A stretch of DNA of 64,000 nucleotides. Origin: Ashinkailepas kermadecensis (taxonomy: Eukaryota > Arthropoda > Thecostraca > Neolepadidae). Below are positions 11,900 to 23,599 of the stretch, piece after piece. Numbering within the stretch: position 1 is the first letter of the stretch; each line of letters starts with the position of its first letter. The stretch covers positions 50,687-114,686 of the forward strand of contig JAOTOM010002701.1 in the NCBI GenBank assembly GCA_034440615.1, given 5' to 3'. A program made the translations under genes and the position numbers. The notes beneath the pieces were generated by a model, which searched no databases, had not been told where the DNA came from, and worked only from the letters and a program-made list of their open reading frames with translations.

Positions 11900-14800
11900 A
11901 ACACTATATGGAATTGCAGCCAATCGTTAACTTTTTATCCTGACAATGGCGCAGAAGTTTTGGAGTGACAGTGAAATGCGCGGCAACAAAAAGTAGTTTT
12001 CTTCTGGACACCATTTTGGAGTTGGTTGGCCATTGGGACGTCGACTGATATCGCACACTACTGCAACGAAGTTAACTTTGGACGCCTCTTTCGAAATGCA
12101 TTCGGCTCCCAGGTGTTCAGACTATTCGAGTCTGGTCATGAACGTTCCAAGCGGAGGCCGCCGCCGACGTGCCGGAGCTGACATGGGGCTTTTTTGACGC
12201 CACGGACAGCAGTGGCGACATCGTGTTGTGATGAGGTCAGCCAGCATCCGTCCCCACCGAGCGCCGACGGCCAGCCGGCCGAGACTGTGTCGTTGTGACA
12301 TGACACAGTCGGGTGTCGTCATTGTGACACCCGTGTCGCCATTGTAGCAAGCGGCACATCCAGGGCAAGGGGCTGGTCGGAGCGCGATGACCGGACCCCT
12401 CCCTTCGCGGTGTGGTGCAATAGGTGTCGTCGGTTGGCAGGAGCGCTGCCCCTCCCCTATTTGCAACCTGTACGCCTCCCGCGCGAGCGACGGCCCCTTA
12501 TCAACCAGTCGTCGCAGGGAAGCCGGAAAAATCAATTGGTGCTGGTCAGCCAGAGAGGTGAAACGGAATTTTGTTGTCGAGGCTGGGAAGATACAGCCTG
12601 GGATAAGATGTAGACTTTGGAACGATTGACGTCACTGTTGGAACTGTTGTTCAAGTGATCGCCGTTTGGTTAACTATCAGCCCGGTCAATACAAGGACAA
12701 TAACGGCTGGTGCTTCTGAAGAAGCTGTCGAATTTAAGAACTTGCGATTTTTGAGAAGAGTCGAATTGGGAACCAGTTATCGTACAAACGAGGCAAACAA
12801 TAAACTATCATTGTCGAGCGAATTAAACTTGCCTACACTACCGTCGCCAATACCTCAGCACATTGAACAAGAGCGATCCCCTTGGATACAACGTGGTGAT
12901 AAAGCTCCTCATGCGGAGTTCTTCGATTGCAATGAATCGATGGTGTTGAATGCAAGCTGACGCGTATCACGACAATTTCAACTACCATATGTGCATACAA
13001 CCACCGAAATGGAACGCCCGCATACATATTGAAAACAACTATTCTGAAGAACATTGCCATGGCTGTCCGGCAGCTGATCTGCCAAAGATATCCGGTAATG
13101 CCCGGCGAAAAAGCCACCTTCCAAAAAACCCAACATAATACGTTATTCTTGGGGTCATGTTAATAATTTAATACATCCCAGCAAACCAAGTAATTAGTAA
13201 TACATCAATATAACAAAATATGAGATGCCAAAACCAATCATGCCCAAACGAACATACGATGTTTTTCTCCCCCCCTCCCACACACACACATATAAAAAAT
13301 CGAATTAATGGAACTAAAAACCATCGGCGTATGCATGAGCAAGGTGGCCAACAGATCCGTTGGTATTTTACGACACTTGGCCATACTGCCTGGGAACATC
13401 CATCCCGAGGCTGGTAGTGGATGCCACCCCGAGCAGTTTTCTCGCGGCGATCGGAAAACGGCGCGCAGCAGCACGCAGCTGTTTGCAGATCTTACGCTAT
13501 TTTGTTTTCGGTCAAGTCGTGTGAGGTCACTGAGCTATGGCGTCGTTTCTGAGCTATGCTCAGTGTGTTTCTTTTGTATAAATCACAGTTTCTGCCTGTT
13601 TCATGCACTTGCGTTCAGATGGTCCACATTTCATTTTCGTACGTTCTCAGACCACGCCGCGACATACGTAAAACTATCCAGGTCAAACAAGGTACCTGAC
13701 CCTCACTGACATCAGATGACACGTTTGACACAATGCATTTCAGGGCATTTATACGACCTAACTTCGAATTGGCAAAGCGTTCACCACCGGTGACTGTAAG
13801 CATAGTTATACAAGCCACCTTCTAACACGCCTGGGTAACCTCCTAGGGTTTGACCTATCCTGGTTCGCTAACCATATTCGTTACCAAGCCACATACTACG
13901 TCGGTAGATTTGTGCGAACCTACTCTTTAGTTGGTTATTTGAGATTACGGGCACTTCGACCAAAAGATGTGATTATTTAGAGCTCAATAATCCACTCTGC
14001 ATCTGGTGTTTAGTTGGCAACTCTATCTTAAGTGCATTCGGTGCTTAGTGCGGATGAAGATATCGATTCTCGTTTATGGAAAAGTTGACTTTTGGTCTGC
14101 TCTTTATCAACACTGGTTGACAACATGCAGACAACCGATACCCTCGGATTCGTCTCATGACACGATAGGCAATGATTTTCTCCAGGGATCTATTCCACAA
14201 AGAGGCGATGTGGCGGGGACATCACAGCCCCACCCCGCCCATCGGATGGACACTGCGACACGCGCTCGAAGACGATGGTTAAACCAGCCCAGACAACGAT
14301 TTAAGCCGCATTCACGTACTGATAAGGGCAGGCTGCACATCAGGACGGCAAAATGGCGGCCAAACTAGCTTTCGTCATGATGGTAGACAAGGACGGTTTT
14401 AATCGGCTACAATCGGTTTCGACTTGTTGAAGTCAGATTCATGAAACATGGCATTCACGCGACAGTATCATTTATATCTTCATTAGAGGCAGGCACGTAG
14501 TGTGTACGCCGAATGAATGTGAAATAACAGCCTCCAGTTATGTGATGTGAATGTACATCACAGAAGGAACTTCCCCAGTAAATTATGAGTGGCCATCTGG
14601 TAGCTATAAACCATCTCTGGTGAAGATCATCTGGGATGGACTATCTTACGAATGGATCGTTCTATGAAAACATAGGCTACCAGTAAGAAACAAACTTCGT
14701 ACGACAGAGCGAGTCAGCGTCCGAAACCAACATGACAAGAGAATTGCAGTGCTAATTAGAGAAAGTGCTAGCCAAGCACTGTTAACACTACTTTGCTCCC

Positions 14801-15479
14801 GCCTGCCATCATTAGCGGCGGCGGTGGGCCAGCTAGCCCGACTACCAGTCTGAAGATCTGCTGGATTGAGCAGCCCAGAACTGTCAGACGGCTAATACCG
14901 TGCCTTTCTAATGCGGCCGACAGCCAGACCGACGCTGTCGCAATCTCACGGACCGGTCCTGTGCGGCTCGACCGACTGCCACTGGTGCCAGGTCTCACCA
15001 CAGCCCAGTGCTAAAATAATGATGTCTCGTTAAGTGGGAGATGTCGAAACGAATACAGCAGGATGTCAAAATCGCCATGGAAATAATTTTATTAAAAAAA
15101 TTTAATCTTGCAAACCCAGTTTTGGGACAATTGCGTACGTGTCATTGTTCCGACTTTACTTGTTTTTGGAGGTACCTAATTTGTTGACACCGATATCAAC
15201 GATAACGATGCAAACACCTATGCTATAAACTGGCAATGTATAACATAACACATCATACGTAATCCCTATACTTGGAATCGCGCCATGGGATGTTCGTTAT
15301 CACGATCCCGGATCCGTTATGATCCGCATGATACTTGTAAACGGGATGGATAGAAACGAGGAATGAATACTTCATAAATACACACCAAGAAGTACGCCGT
15401 TGATACTACTTTGGGAGGGATGCCGATTCAGTGTTCAGTAAGTGGTATATTCCACCATATTTGGCGAATAATGTATTAC
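11900..15479. other. unassigned intergenic sequence
   Basis: No convincing gene. A GC-rich patch at 12120-12540 has open frames on both strands with no recognisable domain. A degenerate copy of the micro-retroposon motif (TTAGTTGGTTATTTGAG...GGGCACTTCGACC) lies at about 13928-13962 without clear duplications. A patch at 14790-15000 has a stray match (CACTGGTGCCAGGTCTCACCACAGCCC) to the minisatellite that starts at 15480. Confidence 0.35.
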
Positions 15480-16685
15480 TGCCACAGCCCGCTGACACAC
15501 ACTACATGTAAATGGTGCCAGGTCTCAACACAGCCTGCTGACCCACACCACCTGTTAACAGTGATTCCACTGGTACCACCACTGCTACAACCACAGCCTG
15601 CTGACACACACTACATGTAAATGGTGTCAGGTCTCAACACAGCCTGCTGACCCACACCACCTGTTAACGGTGATTCCACTGGTATCACCACTGCTACAAC
15701 CACAGCCTGCTGACACACACTACATGTAAATGGTGTCAGGTCTCAACACAGCCTGCTGACCCACACCACCTGTCAATGGTACCTCTATTGGTACCAACAC
15801 AGCCTACTGACCCACACCACCTGTCAATGGTGCCTCCACTGGTCCCACCACAGCCTGCTGACCCACACCACCTGTCAATGGTGCCTTCACCGGTCCCGCA
15901 CAGTCTGCGGACACACACCACCTGTCAATGGTGCCTCCACCGGTCCCCGCAGTCTGCGGACCCACATCACCTGTCAATGGTACCTCCACTGGTCCCACCA
16001 CAGCCTGCTGACCCACACCACCTGTCAATGGTACCTCCACTGGTCCCGCCACAGCCTGCTGACCCACACCACCTGCCAATGGTGCCTCCACTGATCCCAC
16101 CACAGCCTGCTGACCCACACCACCTGTCAATGGTGCCTCTACTGGTACCACAGTACCATGCTGCTCAGATCGCCTGCCAATGGTACCTCTACTGACCCCA
16201 CCGCACTGTGCTGCTCAGATCGCCTGCCAATGGTACCTCTGCTGACCCCACCGCACCGCGCTGCTCAGATCGACTGCCAATGGTACCTCTACTGACCCCA
16301 CCGCACTGTGCTGCTCAGATCGCCTACCAATGGTACCTCTGCTGACCCCACCGCACCGTGCTGCTCAGATCGACTGCCAATGGTACCTCTACTGACCCCA
16401 CCGCACTGTGCTGCTCAGATCGCCTGCCAATGGTACCTCTACTGACCCCACCGCACCGTGCTGCTGAGATCGCCTGTCAATGGTACCTCTACTGACCCCA
16501 CCGCACTGTGCTGCTCAGATCGCCTGCCAATGGTACCTCTACTGACCCCACCGCACCGTGCTGCTCAGATCGCTTGCCAATGGTACCTCTACTGACCCCA
16601 CCGCACTGTGCTGCTCAGATCGCCTGCCAATGGTACCTCTACTGACCCCACCGCACTGTGCTGCTCAGATCGCCTGTCAATAGTG
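15480..16685. repeat. compound minisatellite: 109-, 51- and 50-bp periods
   Basis: Three related blocks. At 15490-15770 the period is 109 bp (GCTGACACACACTACATG at 15491, 15600, 15709). At 15770-16150 it is 51 bp (TGTCAATGGT at 15771 and 15822), so it stays open in a fixed frame on both strands. From 16150 to 16685 it is 50 bp (TGGTACCTCTACTGACCCC). A lone diverged unit sits at about 17688-17735. Confidence 0.9.
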
Positions 16686-16689
16686 CTGG

Positions 16690-18829
16690 GTAGTGTGCCA
16701 ATAACGATTGTGAGTTTGGGCATGACAGTAGAAAGTTATTCCTGCAAAGGTTGCAAAAAGACGCGAATGTTCAAGCAAGACGTCGAATATAGGATTTTCG
16801 AGTTAAGATCTATGGTGCCTTAACCGACGCCCTACTGGGGTAGACGGCAGAACGCACCCTGCTGGGGCGGAGCGGAGAAATAATGTCCCGTGACTAACTG
16901 TTGGTCATTGGAGTGCCATTTGGGGTTATTTCGAAAACTGTTTTGGAATCGCGAAGAACGGTTGCGTCTATTCGGAAGTAAACAATCTAAAAATAAAATT
17001 ACGATAATTTATATCCCTGAAATTGCCGGAACTTAAACACCAAAAAAAGTATTGGTAGACTACATCCAGGAGCCATACTAACAGCCCACCTTGCGAGTAA
17101 AAAGGTGCACGGTTCGCTATAATTTGCCATTATAATACTGGAACTTATCACTTTTCATGATCCAAAAAATGACGGCTTCAAGAAAAAGAAACAAAATCCT
17201 AGATAGCAGTCCAGTTGTAACAATTGACCAGGGCAAACGATCAAAATTGTACGTCCATATGCTTAGCGAGCAACTTGCAGAGGACTTTCAAAGTTGAAAA
17301 AGTCAACTTGGAAGCGAGTTCGCTTAGCTTGACAAAGGTCGGTGATCGTTGATGACTTAACACCAAAATACCAACACAGCATGCGGAATTGATGTAGGAA
17401 CAACTACTCCAAAACGTGACGCGCTGGTGAGCACCGCTTGATTTCAGCACCACAAATATTCCCCGGTGGGGGTGGTCAGGATTTGCTTCCAAGTCTCAGC
17501 AGGGAGTAGGCTAAAATAAATCGCCCGAACAAAAACTTTCACTGTCATTTCCTCATTCCTGGATATGCTCAGTTCTTTGTCGTTTTGAGTGCGATAACAG
17601 ATAAATATGGGACATATTTTGATGATGTTTGAGGCAGAAGTGAATACTTACTCCCAGCTGGGTGCCGTTTTCCAGCCGGATCCTACCGCAGCCTGCCGAC
17701 CCAGGCCGCTTGTCAGTAGTGCTTCCACTGATTCAATGTGCTAAAATTATCCCACTCGTCCGTCCGTCCCGTGCTACTCGGGTATTTGGAAACGTGGTAC
17801 TCGCCATGTACAAAACCGCGGTAGCATTGCTCGTGGATATTATACTACATAAATTATCGTGTCCGGGAAAGTCGGTAAAACAACGCGATGGTGTGCTTTC
17901 TGAGGGCTATCATTCCATGACAGGATCTTATTTGTATGCAACATGACAATCCGACATCCTCGTGACTGAAATAAAAGCTAGTATGGTTGGACACCAAGGT
18001 GACGCAATACACGAAAGGCCAGTAAACGTGCTCACGGTGAATGACCGCCGGCCCTTCAACGTCATCCAAACTCAGCAAGAATTACATCAACCTGCACAAT
18101 CGTCTTTCATCGGGGGAGAGCAGTTAGTTCCACCAGGAGCAGTAGCGAACAGCCAGTCACCGGTGCTGCCCGCGTGTGGTAACTGTCGTCAGCTGTCAAT
18201 GAGGCGTGACGACTCCGATGGCGTGATCCACGCGGCGGTGCTCACGCTGCTCTCAGCTCCCATGGTGACAAGTGAAAGTGACACCAGTCACGACGGATGG
18301 TCGCGAACAGCTCGGAACGTTCTCCAATCGCTACCATTGTTGCATTATTGGTTATTGTAATCAACTTTGGTAGTGACAGGGAGACATCTGAATCTCCTTA
18401 GCTGCTGATTGTGTGGCTGTCTACTGGGAATCGTGTGCGACATTTACAAGCCAACACCTTGGAACAATCAATTCGTGGGATTACTTCATGGGCCGCATCA
18501 CTGCTCAATACTGCAATGCAATGCTGGATAACAGCACCCACACATGGTCATCTGGAGACATATCCGACGACCTGGCTGTCGAAATGCACACTTTTGAGGG
18601 GCCTTGACTCCACGCTGGCTCGACACCTTGTACCAAATAATTCCAATGTTATATGGGGCCCAATGGGTGACCACCCTCCCTAATCGATTTCGGCCTTTGC
18701 ATGCCCTCTATGCATCGGGCTTCCACTGATTCTCAGAAATTGGCGCCCGTCTGGAGAAGAAAGGAAACGGTGTAAAATTCACCACCATGCGGTGGTGGCG
18801 GTTGGAGCAGTGGTGCTGGCGGCCAGTAC
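16690..18829. other. unassigned sequence downstream of the last 53BP1 exon found
   Basis: No gene recognised on the plus strand. The minus strand should hold the 3' part of the 53BP1-like gene, but I see no BRCT-like exon here. A GC-richer patch at 18130-18270 has a minus-strand CAGC|GTGAGC donor-like site but no usable exon around it. Confidence 0.3.
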
Positions 18830-18925
18830 CTGTGGCGGGAGTGCCGCTGGATTTGGCGGGAGTGCCGCTGGATTTGACGCGGGATCTCCTGGCGCCGGTC
18901 TTTGGTGTGGCGGGCGGCGCGGCGG
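18830..18925 (-). CDS. 53BP1-like candidate exon 11 (basic disordered linker)
   Basis: A T/G-rich tract ending TGTGTTGCAG precedes this 96-nt exon and CCACAG|GTACTGG ends it. It starts with 2 nt and ends with 1 nt, which fits the phase of exon 10. It encodes about 31 residues rich in Lys, Arg, Ser, Thr and Pro (PPATPKTGARRSRVKSSG), including a tandem SSGTPAK/SSGTPAT. Human 53BP1 has a comparable Ser/Thr/Pro and Lys/Arg-rich linker between the Tudor region and the BRCTs. The identity rests on position, phase and composition, not on strong similarity. A competing minus-strand frame upstream of the exon (19111 downward) starts with a signal-peptide-like MYVAAVVALSSALGETHA. Confidence 0.45.
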
Positions 18926-20709
18926 CTGCAACACACAGCCGGCCGTCAGTCGGGCAGGGGTCGGCACACGTACTGTCCGACACCTCCACGTCGGACACTG
19001 TCGCCGACAGGCACCAGGCGGTGTGCCCGACGGTCGGAGCCAACATCGGCGGCAGGCCGCGTGCGTCTCGCCCAGCGCAGACGAAAGCGCCACCACAGCA
19101 GCGACATACATCACGGCTCTCAAATCCCACGCCGTTCACATCTCACAGGCTGGCCGACACGCCGGTGAAAACCGCGTCAGCTGGGGGACACCGGCCCGCA
19201 CGCTCACCGACAGTGGCGTGCGGGCACAAACTGCAGACGCTTCAGTGGCAGTTTGACCACATAAATCGACATAATCAATAATTTAACATGCATGCCGGTG
19301 TACCGGTGAAAGCTACCCCCCCCTGGGGGAGGGTGTGGGTAAAATCGTCATGTAGATGCTGCTGCACATCTCCAACCGTCGTATCGTCAGAACAACTAGA
19401 CTAGATCCTGCAGAAATTTGGTTTGCGTGATGCGCTCTAAGTCTCACAGAAGTGGAAGTGGAAGTGGCCTGGGCGGCCAATCACGCAGGTCGCGAGGCCA
19501 ACCTTCGGACATTGACGACTGTAACAGTCAGAGCTAATACGACAATTTGTTGTGTTTTACACATGTGTTTGTGTTTTACATGTCTCGCCCTATCTGTGGA
19601 ATCTATTTCACAAGAAACAACAAGCTGCCGACATCTACTTGCATCTGCTACACTTTGGAGCATCCCAGTTAGAAAGTTGGAACCCGTGCGTGGCGTAGTT
19701 ATTGCCAAGCTTCAATCTTAACTAGTTTTAGTTTACGGAACACGATGAAGGATAAATAACTTCTGCCAGTATCAGGGGAGACATTACTGCCGCTGGTCCA
19801 GTGCGGGCAAGCGACGGGCTATGAAGTCCCCCTGCTGCAGACACAGGCTCGTGTACCAGATACCGCAACAGGGGTATATGGTGGACCGACCGCAACCCTT
19901 GACGTATTCAAATGTGTGAAGCGTGCTCGGTATTTAACAGAGGCACATAGAGGATACAATGCCTTCGGTGCTGATGTATGTGCATCGAGACAAAAAAAAC
20001 AATTCGCTTCAACCGAAATCGCATGCAGTTTTCCTGAAATCCGGTTCATCTGTCGGCTATGATATGGTACGTATCTTAACCTTAAATGTACTTAAATGTA
20101 AAGGTAAGCCCAATTGTAAACTTAACATAGGCGCTACGCTGTGTCACGACCCATTCTATAGCAGTCTTCCCGCCAAGTTTATGGCGCATACAACCGTTCA
20201 GCTCCGAATCAAATTAGCAACAGCCACGCAGCCGCTTGGCCTCAGGGCACGGAAGTCGCGTGACGTGACGACATAACCACGCGTCCGACGGCTGGCCGGC
20301 TGGCTCTTAAGCGGTACCGGTTGGACCAGCTCCGGCTAATTTCTGCCACAAAACCCTCCTTTGAACAAAAAATGCCGCCACTTCAGACAATATTTCGTCA
20401 ATGCTGTAAACCATTAAAAAAAAATGACTGGCAGTAATTCTGAATGGCGGTATTAGGACTGAAAATGCTGCTAGACAGTAAGGCTTCAAACGAATGACGT
20501 CTGAGTCAGGCCGGGTCTGGTCGCTCAGACGATCATTTGTCACACACACAAATGAGTATACTCACCCGGGCTTCAATCCCTCACAATAAATGCACACGCA
20601 TCGATCATTTTCCAGCCGTATACATCTGTCTGGATGTCACTTCTCCACACAGTAATACCTCGGGTCAAAGTACGACACGTGACATGTGGCGTGCAAACCC
20701 TGGACATAC

Positions 20710-20817
20710 CCGGGGTGCGTTTGGTGTTGGTGGAGCGCTTCTGGCCGCCGGAGCGGGACGCCCGGGTACCGCCAGAGGTCGGCAGCCCGGCGCCGGACCC
20801 AGCATCCACATCCTGTG
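20710..20817 (-). CDS. 53BP1-like candidate exon 10 (basic linker)
   Basis: The 108-nt frame runs from GTCATCAG to CCCCGG|GTATGT with strongly GC-biased third positions. It encodes about 35 residues: DVDAGSGAGLPTSGG and then a basic GGQKRSTNTKRTP. The entry phase (2 nt) fits exon 9 and the exit phase (1 nt) fits exon 11. An alternative plus-strand exon in the same interval (open from TCTCCACACAG near 20653) cannot be excluded. The sharp drop in GC at the GTATGT site favours the minus strand. Confidence 0.45.
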
Positions 20818-20939
20818 CTGATGACACGGATATCAGCTGTCAGCCACGGCGGGCCACCACACCGGAGCCGTCCCTGCCCCCCCCGCCCCGACACACAAAC
20901 AGTACGGCGAAATATGCATTATACTGTTAAAATATGTAA

Positions 20940-22015
20940 CGTTCAATCCATTACCATTCCCCTTAACAACAAAAATTCCAGCAAAGCAAGCATGGATTCA
21001 GTCAGTCCACCTCAGGTCTAACACCCTAGCCACTAGGCTACTGCAACTCTCCGATTGGGCCCAGACGAAATACCGTTCATAATGCACACACCAACACACA
21101 CCCTTTCGAACACGACATTGTCACCGCAACCGCAAGAGGATGTAAGTCTAGACTCTGCCGTGATATCTGTACCCATATTGGTTGAGAAGTAGAGACCAAT
21201 GTGCTGGCAAATCACTTTTGAACCTCTGAACTGACATGCCAGAACATTGCTGAACATTAGACAATATTTACCTGATCCTGGCGAAATCAGGGGAGTCGTC
21301 AGGTCCTTTACTCTGGATCTCTTCCGACGAGGCGAACCCACAGACGTTCCTGGGGAACATCATCACCAGATGGATGGCAAGCTCACTACAACCAACTGAC
21401 AATGCGAATGCTAGGGTTCTGGAGACCGATGTAGTGATCTACATGGTGTGAACCCATCCCGGCCCATCCCTCATGCATAGAAATCCACGTGGATTTCGGA
21501 CATTGGAATTGACAGATTATTAGGGATTAAGGGCACACAGTGCAATACAGTAGGACCACAATATAATGACATACATTGATAACCATCAGATACGGAACAC
21601 TGTGGCCTTAATTAATTTACTATCACTTAGAAGACACGGGGACGACGTACCGATAGCTGAGTTGCACTCTACAAATGGTTCATTATTATAATTGTATACA
21701 AAGTGGGACACTGAGCACAAAAATCACCTCCATTTGTATTGGATTGAAGACAAGTAGTCGAAAATTAGGTTTAATCCTGATCAGATGTCACGTGACCACA
21801 ACAAAACACTCCCTGAAGGGCGCATGGAGCTGGCCATCGCCCTTTCAGGATATTCAGCATACGCCCGGGCCTATCGTTCCTACCACATGACTCAACCACA
21901 TGGTGCACATATGAACCTTAGTGCACCGAAAAAGCTCTGGACGAGGTCGTTGGAACATACAAATTCGCGCCATAAGGGACAAATTATCTAGTTCGTACCG
22001 ACCATAACGAGTTGG
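20940..22015. other. intron 9 sequence, nothing recognised
   Basis: Within the 19.5-kb intron. No repeat, domain or RNA gene that I can name. Confidence 0.3.
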
Positions 22016-22165
22016 GATCAACCGTTACCAAGTCTGGACAACTGGTGATTTCCAAGCTTGGAAGAGCGATCTTTATCCAGGTTGGAAGAGCGATCTTTAC
22101 CCAGGTTGGAAGAGCGACCATTACCCAGGTTGGAAGAGCGACCATTACCGAGTTTGGAGGCGCGG
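22016..22165. repeat. 24-bp tandem repeat beside an Ala-rich open frame
   Basis: CAGGTTGGAAGAGCGA-type units of 24 bp, about five copies. In frame this reads LEERPLPR on the plus strand and NGRSSNLG on the minus strand. The following 150 bp is GC-rich and open on both strands (Glu/Ala-rich on plus, Ser/Ala-rich on minus). Coding status is undecided. Confidence 0.6.
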
Positions 22166-22891
22166 CCGGAGCGGCGCGGCTGGCACGAGTCCGCCGGCTC
22201 TTGTCCGCTACTGGCGTCGAAGTCCGGAAGACGTCTGCCGGCAGCGACCGAGGCAGCGACCGTGGCAGCGGTCGAAGAAGCGGCAGAAGAAGCGGCTGAG
22301 GTGGCGGTCGAGGCGGCGCGCCGTCGGCCCGTCACTAGATTATCTGAACACACAGGCAGCACAGTGTTAGTTCGCCAGTTATCCCAGCACACCAACAGTA
22401 GTGTTGTGTCACCAAATTATCTGAACACACCGACAGTACTATGTTTTAGCCATAATCACTTTTAGCTGTATCATTACCGGATAGTAATATGTGGGGTGAA
22501 GGAGAGGAAGCAGCATGCCCGGTGGACTTATGCCTTACAGCGATCACCGACTGATATTGGGATCCAAGTCTGGTACCCATGTCTAGCCATGCTGAGTCCT
22601 GGACACACAATCCTGGTGACGTCATTGAAAACAATGCAAATCCGTTATGTCAAGTGATGGCATGAGCTGCAGGAATGTTCCAAGATCTACAACAACGAAA
22701 ACAAAGATGACTGAAAGCAAATTGGGAAATACTGGTCTGCCAGCATCTGCAATGGAGGCTGAACTCTGGATCACTATGCTTATGATGTTAATAACATTGG
22801 AAACGTAACATATGGTGGTGGTATGTGATTGGTGCAAGTTAATTAACAGACAATCATACCTTCATGTGTAAATTTGTATTCAATTCCTTTT

Positions 22892-22945
22892 AGTTAGTTA
22901 TTTTGGTTTTAAGGCGACTCGACTACCGAGGTCATTTTGCGCCCA
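22892..22945 (-). mobile_element. micro-retroposon copy (about 54 bp)
   Basis: A TAGTTAGTTATTTTGG copy followed by TTTTAAGGCGACTCGACT and ending GCGCCC, the same motif as at 60506 and 61026. Flanks ATTCCTT and ATTTCTT give only an imperfect 7-bp duplication, so the boundaries are approximate. Confidence 0.5.
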
Positions 22946-23599
22946 TTTCTTAAATTCATGAAACTGTTTAGACAGTATACAAATGGTCAAAAAGGACAAA
23001 AGCCGAACAAAATGTAGAAGGCCCTGCAGAAAGACCTGCACCACTGACAACACATCTGGCATCATATAACAATATCGCTATGACCGCCCGCGCTATAGAA
23101 CATGAAGCTCAACGTGTATGCACCTTCACTGCTATTTTTTTTTAAATTCCCCTACCTATTAGGGGATTAAATTACCTATTAATAGGTAGGCAGGAGTGCC
23201 CTTCCATGCCCATGCGACCTAATTACGTTAAATTCCGGGGATGAGAAGTAGGTCATGGTAAGCAAGTCAAGGTAGGTTACACCACTCCCCACTCCTGTTT
23301 CTTGCTGGACAGATCCCGCCACCAGATATTAGTAAAAGATGTTCCTGAAGCCCTCTTAGACAATTAGCAATGCTAGTAACGTCTTCGAGGACTCCAGAAA
23401 AAAAAACTGCTATAGGTGTTAATGGGGAAATAATATAAAATCCCTTATTTTGCACGCACATCTCCTGAACTATTACTACACTAAGGAGAAAGGACAAACC
23501 AAGTATGAAGAAAGAAGGAAGAAAGAAAACATGATACGGAACAAAAATATCCGAATAAGACAACCAGATCACCATGCATAGCACAGCATTATCACCGAC

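Noticed and set aside
14768..15001. Minus-strand frame with RLTVLGCSIQQIFRL, faintly like a BRCT strand, and a phase-compatible CACAG acceptor
   Set aside because: The similarity covers about a dozen residues, the following residues do not fit a BRCT, and the region matches the neighbouring minisatellite. It needs transcript support.
18779..19123. Signal-peptide-like MYVAAVVALSSALGETHA on the minus strand
   Set aside because: The downstream frame becomes Arg/Pro-rich as in shadow frames, and its acceptor context is poor.
20634..20930. Plus-strand open exon (TLDIPGVRLVLVERFWPPERD) after TCTCCACACAG
   Set aside because: Overlaps candidate 53BP1-like exon 10 on the other strand, which has a donor at the GC drop and phase agreement with two neighbours. 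It remains an alternative.
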